From assembly GCA_013347225.1 (NCBI GenBank), contig CP054595.1, positions 558,001 to 622,000 of the forward strand: a stretch of DNA of 64,000 bases, in the 5' to 3' direction. Positions within the stretch are counted from its first letter, which is position 1; every line of letters begins with the position of its first letter. The notes below the pieces were generated by a model, which saw only the letters and a list, made by a program, of their open reading frames with translations, searched no databases and was not told where the DNA came from. Positions 1-8,894 of the stretch are shown piece after piece. Origin of the DNA: Candidatus Accumulibacter similis. Its GTDB lineage: Bacteria > Pseudomonadota > Gammaproteobacteria > Burkholderiales > Rhodocyclaceae. The position numbers and the translations under genes are program-made.

Positions 1-834
1 GCTGCCGAGTGGCTGGCGTTCATCGCCGCCTGGATGACGATGATGCTGGGCTCGATCCCGCAGCAGGATGTCTTCCAGCGCGTCACCTCGGCACGGACGG
101 CGAGGATCGCCATCTACGCTTCGATCCTCGGCGGCGGGCTCTACTTCTGCTTCACCTTCGTGCCGATGTTCATCGCCTACGCCGCGACGCTGATCAATCC
201 GGAGCAGTTCAACGCATTGATCGAAAGCGATGCCCAACTGGTCCTGCCGACACTGGTCCTCGAACACACGCCGGTCTTCGCGCAGGCAATCTTCTTCGGT
301 GCCGTCCTGTCGGCGATCATGAGCTGCTCTTCAGCCACGCTGCTGGCACCTTCGGTGGCATTCTCGGAAAACATCGTGCGCAACTTCTTTCCCGCGATCG
401 GCGACCACGCGTTCCTGCGCATCATGCGCCTGACGCTGGTCTGCTTCGCCGCCATCGTCCTCGTCTTCGCGCTGAATTCCGAAGCCTCGATCTTCAAGAT
501 GGTCGAGAACGCCTACAAGGTGACGCTTGCTGGCGCCTTCGTGCCGCTGTTCTTCGGCGCCTACTGGCAGCGCGCCACCACCCAGGGCGCATTGGCGGCG
601 ATCGTCGGCGGCCTCGTCTCCTGGCTGCTGATCGAACTGCTGGTTGACGCGCCGCTGGTTCCCGCACAACTGATCGGACTCGGGGTCAGCATGCTCGGCA
701 TGATCGCCGGCTCGCTGTTGCCGCAGCGGATCGGTGGGTCGACTCCGGCGCATGATCTGCATGCCCGCATGCACCACCGTGCAGCCGCCCAGACGCACCA
801 CGCGACAGCGCTGCACCAGCATGGTCGAAAGTGA
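1..834 (+). CDS. Sodium:solute symporter family protein, C-terminal part
   Basis: The reading frame is open from the first base, so the gene starts outside the window; about 277 residues are visible. It looks like the C-terminal half of an SSS-family (PutP-like) Na+-coupled transporter of the inner membrane. A motif reading GSIPQQDVFQRV opens the fragment, followed by several hydrophobic helices and a SCSSATLLAPS loop of the sort seen in this family. The substrate cannot be told from this part. The last 27 residues are unusually rich in histidine (nine), which is odd for the family and may be a cytoplasmic metal-binding tail or simple drift. The stop overlaps the start of the next gene by 14 bases, suggesting co-transcription. 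Confidence 0.8.
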   Translation, partial: AAEWLAFIAAWMTMMLGSIPQQDVFQRVTSARTARIAIYASILGGGLYFCFTFVPMFIAYAATLINPEQFNALIESDAQLVLPTLVLEHTPVFAQAIFFGAVLSAIMSCSSATLLAPSVAFSENIVRNFFPAIGDHAFLRIMRLTLVCFAAIVLVFALNSEASIFKMVENAYKVTLAGAFVPLFFGAYWQRATTQGALAAIVGGLVSWLLIELLVDAPLVPAQLIGLGVSMLGMIAGSLLPQRIGGSTPAHDLHARMHHRAAAQTHHATALHQHGRK

Positions 835-1972
835 GTACCAGGCGCGATCGGACGCAAGCCTCACGCCGATGTTCGGGTCGAACGGCGACGCGACGGTCGG
901 CGCCGGACGGACCGGTCGGCCACTGCCCCGACCGACACGCCTGCCACTCTACCTGGCGCTGGCCTATCTGGTGCTGGTCGTCTACGCCAGCCTTTACCCC
1001 TTCGCCAACTGGCGCCATCTCGGCGTTGCACCGCTGGACTTCCTCGACGCGGGCTGGCCACGCTACTGGACCGCTTTCGATCTCGCCGTCAATGTCTTCG
1101 CCTACCTGCCCCTCGGTTTTCTGCTGACCCTGGCTTTGCGGCACCTGCCGGGCGGACGCGCGGCGGCGGTGACGGTGGCGGTGCTCGTCGGCAGCCTGCT
1201 CAGTCTCGGCCTCGAGTGCCTACAGAACTGGTTGCCGGCCCGCGTACCTTCGAATCTCGATCTGGCCTGCAACGCCGCCGGTACGGCAATCGGCGCGCTG
1301 CTCGGTGCCTGGAATGGCAAGCGCATCCTGCGCCGAATCGCTGGCCTGCAACAGCAACTGCTCGCTCCGACGGCGCAGGCCGAGGCCGGGCTCGTACTCC
1401 TCGCCATCTGGCTGCTGACCCAGTCCTCTCCGGAGACCCTGCTCTTCGGCTGCGGCGACCTGCGCAACGTACTCGAGCTGACGCCGGCCGTCCCCTATGC
1501 AGCACACTCCTTCTTCGTCCTCGAAGCGGCGATCATCGGCTGCAACACGGTCGTCATCGGCCTGTTTGTACGCACCCTGCTCGCCGACCGCTCGCCGACG
1601 CACCTGGCGCTGCTTGCCTTCTTCAGCCTCGCGCTGGTGATCAGGACGCTGGCCGCGGCGGTCCTGGTCGCGCCGCAGGAGGCCTTCGCCTGGCTGACTC
1701 CCGGTGCCGAGGTCGGCTTGCTGATTGGCGGCGTCCTGCTTGCCCTGAGCCTGTTGCTGCCGGCATCGATGCGCGTGGCCCTGGCCGCGGTGGCGCTGAT
1801 GGCGGGCACGGCCCTGGTCAACCTGACGCCGGCCAACCCTTATTCCGAAGCGGCACTCGCGGCCTGGAAACAGGGCCATTTTCTCAACTTCAACGGTCTC
1901 ACGCGCTGGATGGCCAGCCTCTGGCCCTTCCTGGCACTGCCCTACCTGACCGCTGTCGGCCGCCGCCTCTGA
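821..1972 (+). CDS. VanZ-like family membrane protein
   Basis: A 383-residue integral membrane protein with about ten hydrophobic segments. Residues from roughly 45 to 170 carry the VanZ-family signature: a YASLYPFANW segment, then LECLQNWLPARVPSNLDL followed by a glycine/alanine-rich helix. The C-terminal half is a further block of transmembrane helices without a recognised name. VanZ-like proteins are known from teicoplanin resistance, but most chromosomal members have no proven role, so no resistance function is claimed. I chose the ATG at 821 because the open frame upstream lies inside the symporter gene; an ATG at 869 is possible. The stop lies 7 bases from the stop of the convergent dnaJ-like gene. 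Confidence 0.75.
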   Translation: MVESEYQARSDASLTPMFGSNGDATVGAGRTGRPLPRPTRLPLYLALAYLVLVVYASLYPFANWRHLGVAPLDFLDAGWPRYWTAFDLAVNVFAYLPLGFLLTLALRHLPGGRAAAVTVAVLVGSLLSLGLECLQNWLPARVPSNLDLACNAAGTAIGALLGAWNGKRILRRIAGLQQQLLAPTAQAEAGLVLLAIWLLTQSSPETLLFGCGDLRNVLELTPAVPYAAHSFFVLEAAIIGCNTVVIGLFVRTLLADRSPTHLALLAFFSLALVIRTLAAAVLVAPQEAFAWLTPGAEVGLLIGGVLLALSLLLPASMRVALAAVALMAGTALVNLTPANPYSEAALAAWKQGHFLNFNGLTRWMASLWPFLALPYLTAVGRRL

Positions 1973-1979
1973 GGCAGCC

Positions 1980-3005
1980 TCAAACGACTGGCCCCTCCCG
2001 GCGCGCGCGCAGCTGCTGCTGCCAGTCGGCCAGCAGCGGCGCGCGCTGCTCGAGGTCCGCGGCGAGTCGCCAGTCGAGCAGTTCGAGAAGTTGGCAGTCC
2101 TCGCGCGCGGCAAGCTGTGGCTGGACGCCCTGCGGGTGCAGCACCAGATCGCCAGCGGCACGCTCCCCCTTGCCAGGGAAACCCAGGCCAGCCAGGCGAT
2201 GATCGCCGGCAGTCGGTGACCACGGCGGCAGCTCGATCCATGTCGTGCCGTTCAGCGTCGGGACTTCGATGCGACCGCCGCACAGAAGGCGAAAGATGCT
2301 CACCGGAACCCGGCAGTGCAGATCCAGCCCGTCGAGGACGAACAGTTCATGCGCAGCCAGGTTGATCTCGAGGTAGAGATCGCCGGCGACCCTGCGCTCG
2401 TCTCCCGGTGACAGTGGTGCCTGCCGCGCCAGGCGCAGGCGCTCGCCGCCGACCAATGCCGGTGGAACGGTCACTTCGAGCGTGCGCGGCTCGTTCCGCC
2501 AGCCGCTGCCGGCACAATTCGTGCAAGCGGTCTCGCGCAGGTAGCCATGGCCCCCGCAGGTGTCGCAGCGAGCGGTCCTGCCGCCGGTGCGCACGACCCT
2601 GCCGCAACCGCTGCAGGCAGGACATGGTACCGAATGGCTGTGTTGCACACGGCCGCTGCCGGCACAACTGCTGCAGCGAACGCGATGCAGCAGCTCGACG
2701 GTGCGGTGGCAACCCGCTGCTGCCTGTTCGAGAGTCAGCGTCAACGACTGCACGAGATCGTCGCCGACCGCCGCGCCATCCGCCGCGGCGCCGTGGCAAG
2801 CCGCGCGCCACGCGGCCAGGCGCTCGTCGTCGAGCAGCAACTCGTAGGCTGCATGGAGTCGCTTGAACTCGGCAGCAGCAGCCGGCGATGGGTTGCGGTC
2901 CGGATGCCAGCGCATCGCCAGCCGGCGGTAGGCGCTCCTGATGTCCTCGCGTGATGCCTCCTGGGCAACGCCGAGAACGACGAAAGGATCCTCGCAGGTG
3001 GTCAT
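1980..3005 (-). CDS. DnaJ-like co-chaperone without a G/F linker
   Basis: A 341-residue Hsp40-type protein. Residues 1-70 form a J domain with the HPD motif (34-36) that stimulates DnaK ATPase. A zinc-binding region at about 110-180 has all four CxxCxGxG motifs ([32 protein letters not shown]). A substrate-binding beta domain follows. The usual glycine/phenylalanine-rich linker is not visible; a short alanine-rich stretch sits there instead. The C-terminal 50 residues are charged and unlike canonical DnaJ. No dnaK or grpE lies nearby, so this is probably a paralog rather than the main dnaJ. The ATG at 3005 begins right before the J domain; the frame extends upstream but with low-complexity sequence. 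Confidence 0.82.
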   Translation of the reverse strand: MTTCEDPFVVLGVAQEASREDIRSAYRRLAMRWHPDRNPSPAAAAEFKRLHAAYELLLDDERLAAWRAACHGAAADGAAVGDDLVQSLTLTLEQAAAGCHRTVELLHRVRCSSCAGSGRVQHSHSVPCPACSGCGRVVRTGGRTARCDTCGGHGYLRETACTNCAGSGWRNEPRTLEVTVPPALVGGERLRLARQAPLSPGDERRVAGDLYLEINLAAHELFVLDGLDLHCRVPVSIFRLLCGGRIEVPTLNGTTWIELPPWSPTAGDHRLAGLGFPGKGERAAGDLVLHPQGVQPQLAAREDCQLLELLDWRLAADLEQRAPLLADWQQQLRARREGPVV

Positions 3006-3511
3006 TGACTCATTGTCACGGCAGGCACGCTCGGGAAGTAGCGGAACAAAGCGCAGCACATCCCGGGCTGGGAAGCTTGTCGGCCGGTGACGACGCGCGT
3101 GGCGGCGAACGATGGGGGCAAGCAACAGCAGTCCGGGGCCAGCCGGTGCGGTGCCGCCACAAGCGGCCCGTCCACCGCAGACCACCATTCTGCCGTGACT
3201 TCCTTACGCCGAGCTTGCGACGGATCATTGGCCGGCAGGCGACCGGCATCGCGGCCGACAGCCCAACCCTCGCCCTCGTGCTGCGCGTCGCGGTGGTCAG
3301 GAAGGCGCGCCTGGTGCGTCGCTTGGATCCGGCGCAGCAACCTCTTCTTCCTCGTTCGCGCTGCCCCTGCGGTAGACTGGCAGGAATTGGATCCGGGTAT
3401 CCGCCGCCGCCCGGACGCAGAACCTGGCCCGCGAGCCGCAAGGGGGGGCCGCGGCAGGCTGGCGCGTGGACATCCGGGAGGACAGCGCGAAGCGATGAGG
3501 ATCAGCAACTC
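3006..3511. other. Intergenic region, divergent genes
   Basis: About 500 bases separate the dnaJ-like gene (minus) from the cation transporter gene (plus). It should hold both promoters, but I see no convincing -35/-10 pair. Open frames crossing it encode low-complexity Arg/Pro/Ala sequence and are not supported as genes. Confidence 0.5.
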
Positions 3512-4471
3512 ATGGACAAGGCCGGCAAGATGAACCAAGGCGCCCCGCGCAGGGCATCGCTGACACGTTATGCCTGGTTGTCGATCGCCGCGGCGACGCT
3601 GACGATCGCCCTCAAGGGTGTGGCTTGGTGGCTGACCGGATCGGTCGGTCTGCTCTCCGATGCCATCGAATCCTTCGTCAACCTTGCCGGTGCGCTGATG
3701 GCGCTGTGGATGCTGACCCTGGCGGCGCTTCCGGCCGATGATGAGTACGCTTACGGATACAGCAAGGCCGAGTATTTCTCGAGTGCCTTCGAGGGCTTCC
3801 TGATTCTGCTGGCGGCGCTCAGCATCGGCTATGCCGCGCTCGTCCGGTTGCTCGACCCGCAGCCGCTCGCAGAGGTGGGTGTCGGGCTGATGGTTTCTCT
3901 GCTGGCCTCGGCCATCAATTTGGCGACGGCCCGCATCCTGCTGCGCGTCGGTCGCGAGCACGATTCGATCAGCCTCGAGGCCGACGCACAGCACCTCATG
4001 ACCGACGTGTGGACCTCGGCGGGAGTGATCGCCGGTGTCGCGCTCGTCTGGCTCAGCGACTGGCTCTGGCTCGATCCGGCGATCGCGCTCGTCGTTGCAG
4101 CAAACATCGTGTGGACCGCCTTCCAGCTGATGCGGCGGTCGCTCTCCGGTCTCCTCGACGTGTCGCTGCCGCCCCCGGAGCTGGCACGGATCGAAGCCCT
4201 GCTGGCAGTGCATCGGGCGCAGGGCCTCGCCTTTCATGCGCTGCGGACCCGCCGTGCAGGCAGCCGCAGCTTTGTCAGCCTGCACGTCCTCGTTCCCGGG
4301 CAGTGGACGGTGCAGCAGGGCCACGACCGGGTCGAGCGCATCGAGGACGAGATCCGCGGGCTTCTGCCGCAGGCACACGTGACGACCCACCTGGAACCGC
4401 TCGAGGACCCGCTGTCGATGAGCGATCAGGACCTCGAGCGGCGGCCGCGGCGCGACATCGCGTCGCCCTGA
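3512..4471 (+). CDS. Cation diffusion facilitator (CDF) family metal transporter
   Basis: A 319-residue inner-membrane metal/proton antiporter with six predicted transmembrane segments and a C-terminal cytoplasmic ferredoxin-like domain (about 215-295). Helix 5 carries HxxxD (H161, D165), a core metal-site pair. In helix 2 the usual DxxxD reads ExxxN within SDAIESFVN, so the site is not the classical FieF/YiiP four-residue set and metal selectivity may differ. The protein probably exports a divalent cation such as zinc, iron, cobalt or manganese; which one cannot be decided here. The start at 3512 has GAGG about 12 bases upstream; an ATG at 3530 is the alternative. The gene is not in an operon with its neighbours. 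Confidence 0.85.
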   Translation: MDKAGKMNQGAPRRASLTRYAWLSIAAATLTIALKGVAWWLTGSVGLLSDAIESFVNLAGALMALWMLTLAALPADDEYAYGYSKAEYFSSAFEGFLILLAALSIGYAALVRLLDPQPLAEVGVGLMVSLLASAINLATARILLRVGREHDSISLEADAQHLMTDVWTSAGVIAGVALVWLSDWLWLDPAIALVVAANIVWTAFQLMRRSLSGLLDVSLPPPELARIEALLAVHRAQGLAFHALRTRRAGSRSFVSLHVLVPGQWTVQQGHDRVERIEDEIRGLLPQAHVTTHLEPLEDPLSMSDQDLERRPRRDIASP

Positions 4472-4517
4472 ACATCCCTTCTCCTGCGATCGGCCTCCCC
4501 GGTCCCCGGACGGCACC

Positions 4518-5249
4518 TCAGCCGACGACTTCCACCGGCGACCCTGGAGCCAACAGCAGGAGCGATGCGGCACTGCCGCGGTTGACGGCGATTTCTGCGA
4601 GACCGATGCTGTTCCCGTACCAGAACGCCTCACCGGCAGCAGCCTCGGCGAAGACTCGCGCCCGCGGTACGTGTCGCCTGCCAAGCCGCAGTCTCGCCTG
4701 CTGCGGCAGGTTCGCTGCCCGCATCCCGGTCATCGCATTGCCATAGTGATCGACATAGATGATTTCCGCCAGGTCGTCGACCGGCAGAGTCTGCTGCAGC
4801 CCGTCGCTCGCTGCCAGCCAGCCTGCCGGCCAGTCGCCGGCGGCGATGCGGGCAGCGACCGGAGCAAACAGGTCGCGCCCGTGGAACGAGGTCGACAGCC
4901 ATTCGGGCTGCCAGACGATGCGCCAGTATCGCCGCTCGCGGGCACGCGCTGCCACCACGGACAGCAGGCCATTGTCCGGGCCGACATAGTACTTGCCGTC
5001 TGCCTCCACGACCACCGCCTGGCGATCGCTGCCGACCCCCGGGTCCACCACCGCGAGAAAGACGCTGCCACGGTCGAAGGTGGATTGCAGCGCAGCCAGC
5101 AGATGAGCGCCGGCGCGCGCGGCGAAGTCGGGTACGCGGTGCAGCAGATCGACGATCGGCATGTCACGGCGGCCCGCCCGCAGCAGCGCTGCCTTCATCT
5201 GCCCGACGTAGGGGTCATCGATGCCAAAATCGGTGAACAGGACGATCAT
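4518..5249 (-). CDS. SAM hydroxide adenosyltransferase family (DUF62) protein
   Basis: A 243-residue member of the DUF62 family, the group that includes SAM hydrolases and the halogenases SalL and FlA. The N-terminus reads IVLFTDFGIDDPYVGQMKA, with the conserved Asp residues that bind the SAM ribose, and VVDPGVGSDRQA is the second family motif. A YYVGPDNGLLS segment and an FHGRDLFAPVAA segment follow. Most bacterial members cleave SAM to adenosine and methionine using water, so that reaction is the expected one. The methionine at 5249 begins the conserved strand; an ATG four codons upstream is possible. It stands alone, convergent with the CDF gene. Confidence 0.88.
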   Translation of the reverse strand: MIVLFTDFGIDDPYVGQMKAALLRAGRRDMPIVDLLHRVPDFAARAGAHLLAALQSTFDRGSVFLAVVDPGVGSDRQAVVVEADGKYYVGPDNGLLSVVAARARERRYWRIVWQPEWLSTSFHGRDLFAPVAARIAAGDWPAGWLAASDGLQQTLPVDDLAEIIYVDHYGNAMTGMRAANLPQQARLRLGRRHVPRARVFAEAAAGEAFWYGNSIGLAEIAVNRGSAASLLLLAPGSPVEVVG

Positions 5250-5456
5250 GGCGCGCAGCACGGTCGCTCATCAACCAGCAGCATGACGCGCACCGCGAGC
5301 CGCTGACGGCGGCGCACGGCGCGGAGTGCCACCCGGGACCCTGCTTGGTCTCCGCGCGCGTGCCCCACCTCGTGCCACGTTCGCGACGACTTCCTCACGA
5401 GCACTCCGCACGGGCTTTCAGACCCATGCGGGCCGCAGCGACGTGGGTGTCGGTGC

Positions 5457-6044
5457 CTAATGGCTGACGCCATCGCGGAACAAGACCTTGGCGGCTGTCA
5501 GGCAGAGTATGCGCAGATCGAGCCATGCGGATTGGTTGCGCAGATACTCGACGTCGTATTCGACCTTGTCGGGGATCGGCAGCTCATCGCGGCCATTCAC
5601 CTGTGCCCAACCCGTCAGCCCGGGAAGCAGGCTGTGGACGCCGCGCTGCGTTCGCAACTCGATGAGATCGTGCTGGTTGTACAGGGCCGGTCGCGGTCCG
5701 ACGAGGCTCATGTCGCCGACCAGGACGCTCCACAGTTGCGGCAGTTCGTCAAGACTCGAGCGGCGCAGAAACGATCCGACAGGAGTCAGGTACGCCTGCG
5801 GATCCGCCAGCAGGTGGGTTGCCACAGCCGGTGTACCGAGCCGCATGCTGCGGAACTTGGGCATCCGGAAGACGCGGTTGTGCTGGCCGACGCGATCAGA
5901 CCAGTAGAGAGCCGGGCCGCGGGACGTCAATTTGATGAGCAATGCGATCAGGGTCGCCGGCAGCAGGAAGAGGAGCGCCGCCATGCTTGCAAGGGCCAGG
6001 TCGAGCAGACGCTTCATTGCCGGACGCGTGCTAAGGAATTTCAT
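5457..6044 (-). CDS. Bacterial sugar transferase (phosphoglycosyl transferase)
   Basis: A 195-residue monotopic phosphoglycosyl transferase of the PglC/WcaJ type. It moves a sugar phosphate from a UDP-sugar onto undecaprenyl phosphate at the inner membrane, the first step of a polysaccharide or glycan. A hydrophobic re-entrant helix near residues 12-35 is followed by KFRSM, the SLDELPQL Asp-Glu catalytic dyad region, DMSLVGPRP and GLTGWAQVNGRDEL. The length matches the small, catalytic-domain-only form. I place the start at the ATG at 6044, preceded by GGTGGG; a GTG lies three codons upstream. No other glycan genes are adjacent, so the pathway is unknown. Confidence 0.88.
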   Translation of the reverse strand: MKFLSTRPAMKRLLDLALASMAALLFLLPATLIALLIKLTSRGPALYWSDRVGQHNRVFRMPKFRSMRLGTPAVATHLLADPQAYLTPVGSFLRRSSLDELPQLWSVLVGDMSLVGPRPALYNQHDLIELRTQRGVHSLLPGLTGWAQVNGRDELPIPDKVEYDVEYLRNQSAWLDLRILCLTAAKVLFRDGVSH

Positions 6045-6454
6045 GAAGCCCACCGTTCTGCAGGCGAATATCGTCTTCGCCGGTCGAGTCGCCCCAACGC
6101 TGTCGCCGCGACCGCAGAAGCAGCCTGGCAGCCACCGGGCAGGGGTTGCAGGCTGCCATCGGCGGTTGCGACCGCTGGCCCGTCCTGCCTGGCCTGATCA
6201 CCAGCCATGCGTTCAATGCCCGGAAGAATGATACCAGCAAGAATACCCATCGACGAAGCCCCCGTTGATGTCGCCGTCGCCGCTCCATCCGCTGCATCGC
6301 TGAGCAGGACAGGGACGGACCAAGCAGCGGATCGTGCCGCCGCCAGGTTGCCGGCGGCACGCAGCGATGAGCACTTCCGCATGCTTCATGCCACTGGCCG
6401 TCTCTGGCCATGCTGGGCTAAACTTCGGGCTTTGCCAATCATCGAGGAGCCAGA
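6045..6454. other. Intergenic region before the FKBP gene
   Basis: About 400 bases between the divergent sugar transferase and FKBP genes. Open frames on both strands are short, Arg/Ala-rich and lack convincing starts. A TAAACT box about 35 bases before the FKBP start could be a -10 element, but no good -35 is seen. No gene or RNA was recognised. Confidence 0.4.
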
Positions 6455-6799
6455 ATGCCAATCGTCACCACCTCCAGCGGTCTGCAGATCGAAGACATCA
6501 TCGTCGGCAGCGGCCCGAAGGCGACCTCCGGCCAGCACGTCATCGTCCATTACACTGGCTGGCTGGCCGATGGCAAGAAATTCGATTCGAGCGTCGACCG
6601 CAACGAGCCCTTCCGCTTTCCTCTCGACGGGCGCCACGTCATCGCCGGCTGGGAAGAGGGGGTTCCTGGAATGAACGTCGGTGGCATCCGCAAGCTGACG
6701 ATTCCGGCCGAGCTGGCCTACGGTGCGCGCGGCGCGGGCAAGCTGATCCCGCCACACGCCAGGCTGGTGTTCGAGATCGAGTTGCTCGACATCGCCTGA
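6455..6799 (+). CDS. FKBP-type peptidyl-prolyl cis-trans isomerase
   Basis: A 114-residue single-domain FKBP that catalyses proline isomerisation during protein folding. No signal peptide is present, so it is cytoplasmic. Hallmark segments are [18 protein letters not shown], the [16 protein letters not shown] strand with the binding-pocket Trp, and [14 protein letters not shown] strong ribosome binding site (GAGGAG) lies 5 bases before the ATG. The next gene begins 4 bases downstream, so the two are likely co-transcribed. Confidence 0.95.
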   Translation: MPIVTTSSGLQIEDIIVGSGPKATSGQHVIVHYTGWLADGKKFDSSVDRNEPFRFPLDGRHVIAGWEEGVPGMNVGGIRKLTIPAELAYGARGAGKLIPPHARLVFEIELLDIA

Positions 6800-6802
6800 G
6801 CA

Positions 6803-7804
6803 ATGGCTGCCCGGCCAGACAGACCGTCGCCAGGGCATTCGCGGCCGCCACCCCAGGAGGCATCCAGGACGCGACCGGTGAAGGCGATGGCCGGCTCGGC
6901 GCTGGCGCCGGCCGATAGCGCTGCGCGACCGCAGCGCAGTGCAGCGACAGGCCAGGTCCCGCCGCGGCAGCAGGTCGACCGCCGTACGGCGCCGCCCTTG
7001 CGGGCACCGCCACAGCGATCGCCGGCAGTGGTTTCCGGCGAGCCGACGGGGGGGGCGACCGACGTCAGCGCTCCGCCAGCCACCGTTCGCGTCTCCAAGC
7101 TGATGGCCGAGCGTCACCTGTGCTCGCGTCGCGACGCCGACGACTACATCGCGCAAGGCTGGGTGTTCGTCGACGGCAAGCGGGTCAGCGAACTCGGAAC
7201 CCGTACCTCCCCGGGCGCAGTGATCACCCTCGACCGGCGGGCTCTGGCCAATCAGGAAGCGCGCCGGACGATCCTGCTGCACAAGCCTGTCGGCTATGTC
7301 TCAGGACAGCCGGAACCCGGCCGCACGCCGGCGGTGGCCCTGATCCAGCCGGAAAGGCAGTTCCGCACTGCGGATACGCCAGCTTTCCATCCCTCCTGCC
7401 TGCGGGGACTGGCTCCAGCGGGCAGGCTCGACATCGATTCGACCGGACTGCTCGTGCTGACGCAGGACGGGCGGGTGGCAAGACAGCTGGTGGGCGAGGA
7501 TTCGCAGATCGACAAGGAGTACCTGGTGCGCGTCGATGGCCAGCTCGACGATCGCGGGCTGGCGCTGCTCAACAACGGACTCAGCCTCGATGATCGCCGG
7601 TTGAAACCGGCGCGAGTGGAATGGCTGAACGCCGATCAGCTCCGCTTCGTTCTGCGCGAGGGCAGAAAGCGGCAGATCCGGCGCATGTGCGAACTGGTCG
7701 GGTTGCGCGTGCTCGGCCTCAAGCGCGTCCGCATCGGCGCCGTCCGACTCGGCGACCTGCCGCTCGGGCAGTGGCGCTTCCTGCGCCCGGACGAGGTCTT
7801 CTGA
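6803..7804 (+). CDS. RluB/RluF-type rRNA pseudouridine synthase with N-terminal extension
   Basis: A 333-residue RNA pseudouridine synthase of the RsuA/RluB/RluE/RluF group. An S4 RNA-binding domain covers about residues 95-155 ([17 protein letters not shown]). The catalytic domain follows, with [17 protein letters not shown] containing the essential aspartate, and KEYLVRV and [10 protein letters not shown] near the end. The order of segments is closest to RluF, which modifies 23S rRNA, but assignment to RluF over RluB is not secure. The first 90 residues are Pro/Arg/Ala-rich and probably disordered. If they are not translated, an internal start is needed, but the only nearby in-frame ATG is at residue 29. 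The gene starts 4 bases after the FKBP stop and converges on murB. Confidence 0.85.
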   Translation: MAARPDRPSPGHSRPPPQEASRTRPVKAMAGSALAPADSAARPQRSAATGQVPPRQQVDRRTAPPLRAPPQRSPAVVSGEPTGGATDVSAPPATVRVSKLMAERHLCSRRDADDYIAQGWVFVDGKRVSELGTRTSPGAVITLDRRALANQEARRTILLHKPVGYVSGQPEPGRTPAVALIQPERQFRTADTPAFHPSCLRGLAPAGRLDIDSTGLLVLTQDGRVARQLVGEDSQIDKEYLVRVDGQLDDRGLALLNNGLSLDDRRLKPARVEWLNADQLRFVLREGRKRQIRRMCELVGLRVLGLKRVRIGAVRLGDLPLGQWRFLRPDEVF

Positions 7805-7830
7805 CGCTCGGCGGCGGCGCCGGAATGCCG

Positions 7831-8877
7831 TCAGAGGACGACCGGCTCGGGCGTCAGCTCGACCGCAAAGCGCCGCCGCACGGCATCCTGGACGGCTTGG
7901 GCCAGCGCCATCACCTCGCTCCCGAGGGCGCTGCCGCGGTTGACCAGGACCAGTGCCTGCTTCTCGTACATGCCCACACGGCCGAGGTCGCGGCCCTTCC
8001 ATCCGGCCTGTTCGATCAGCCAGCCGGCGGCAATCTTCAGCCGCCCATCCGGCTGCACGTGACATGGAAGATCGGGACACTGCCGCCGCAGTCGCTCGCC
8101 GATCTCTGCCGAAACCACGGGATTCTGGAAGAAGCTGCCCGCGTTCGGCACAACAGCCGGGTCGGGCAGCTTGCGGCTGCGAACGGCGATGACGGCATCG
8201 GCGATCTGCCGCGCATCCGGCCGGGCGAGCTGTCGACGCTCCAGTTCGGCGGCCAGATCGGCATAGCCGGTCAGTGGCCGCCAGTTCTTTGGCAGGCGGA
8301 AGGTGACGCTGGTGACCACACGGCGGGCATCGAGATGCCATCCCTGCTGTTTGAAAACGCTGTCACGGTAGGCAAGGCGGCAGGCGGGACGATCTAGTTG
8401 CAGCGGCCTGCCACGATCCATGTCGAACACCTCGAGCGACTGCAAACGATCACCAAGCTCGAGCCCGTAAGCGCCGATGTTCTGAATCGGCGCCGCGCCG
8501 ACAGTGCCCGGGATGAGCGCCAGATTCTCGAGACCCGGCCAGCCATTGGCAAGCGTCCAGAGAACCAGTTGGTGCCAGTTCTCGCCAGCGCCGGCGCGGA
8601 CGTACCACGCTTCTGCATCCTCGCCGGCCAGTTCGCGGCCAGCGATCGCCATCTGCAGCAGCAGGCCGTCGAAGTCTCCGCTGAGCACGACGTTGCTGCC
8701 GCCACCGAGAACGAAGCGTCGCGTTGCCTGCCACCCGGCGAGTTGCGCCAATTGGCGACAGGAGCGGATCGCGGCAAGATACGCCGCGCGCCCGGGAAGG
8801 GCCAGCGTCGTCCGCCCGGCCAGATCGACGTCGGCAGTGACGAAGTCGGGCAGGGCGCGCGCGGGCATCGACGGCAC
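7831..8877 (-). CDS. murB: UDP-N-acetylenolpyruvoylglucosamine reductase
   Basis: A 348-residue FAD enzyme that reduces UDP-GlcNAc-enolpyruvate to UDP-MurNAc, a committed cytoplasmic step of peptidoglycan synthesis. The FAD-binding loop reads FVLGGGSNVVLSGDF at about residue 55-70, followed by GWPGLENLALIPGTVGAAP and the NIGAYG segment. The catalytic serine lies in PNAGSFFQNP, and the C-terminal glutamate in TPEPVVL. The length is that of the type I (E. coli-like) enzyme. It begins 17 bases after the metH stop on the same strand, so it may be read from the metH promoter as well. Confidence 0.96.
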   Translation of the reverse strand: MPSMPARALPDFVTADVDLAGRTTLALPGRAAYLAAIRSCRQLAQLAGWQATRRFVLGGGSNVVLSGDFDGLLLQMAIAGRELAGEDAEAWYVRAGAGENWHQLVLWTLANGWPGLENLALIPGTVGAAPIQNIGAYGLELGDRLQSLEVFDMDRGRPLQLDRPACRLAYRDSVFKQQGWHLDARRVVTSVTFRLPKNWRPLTGYADLAAELERRQLARPDARQIADAVIAVRSRKLPDPAVVPNAGSFFQNPVVSAEIGERLRRQCPDLPCHVQPDGRLKIAAGWLIEQAGWKGRDLGRVGMYEKQALVLVNRGSALGSEVMALAQAVQDAVRRRFAVELTPEPVVL

Positions 8878-8894
8878 TTCGGTCCGGGGTCGGA

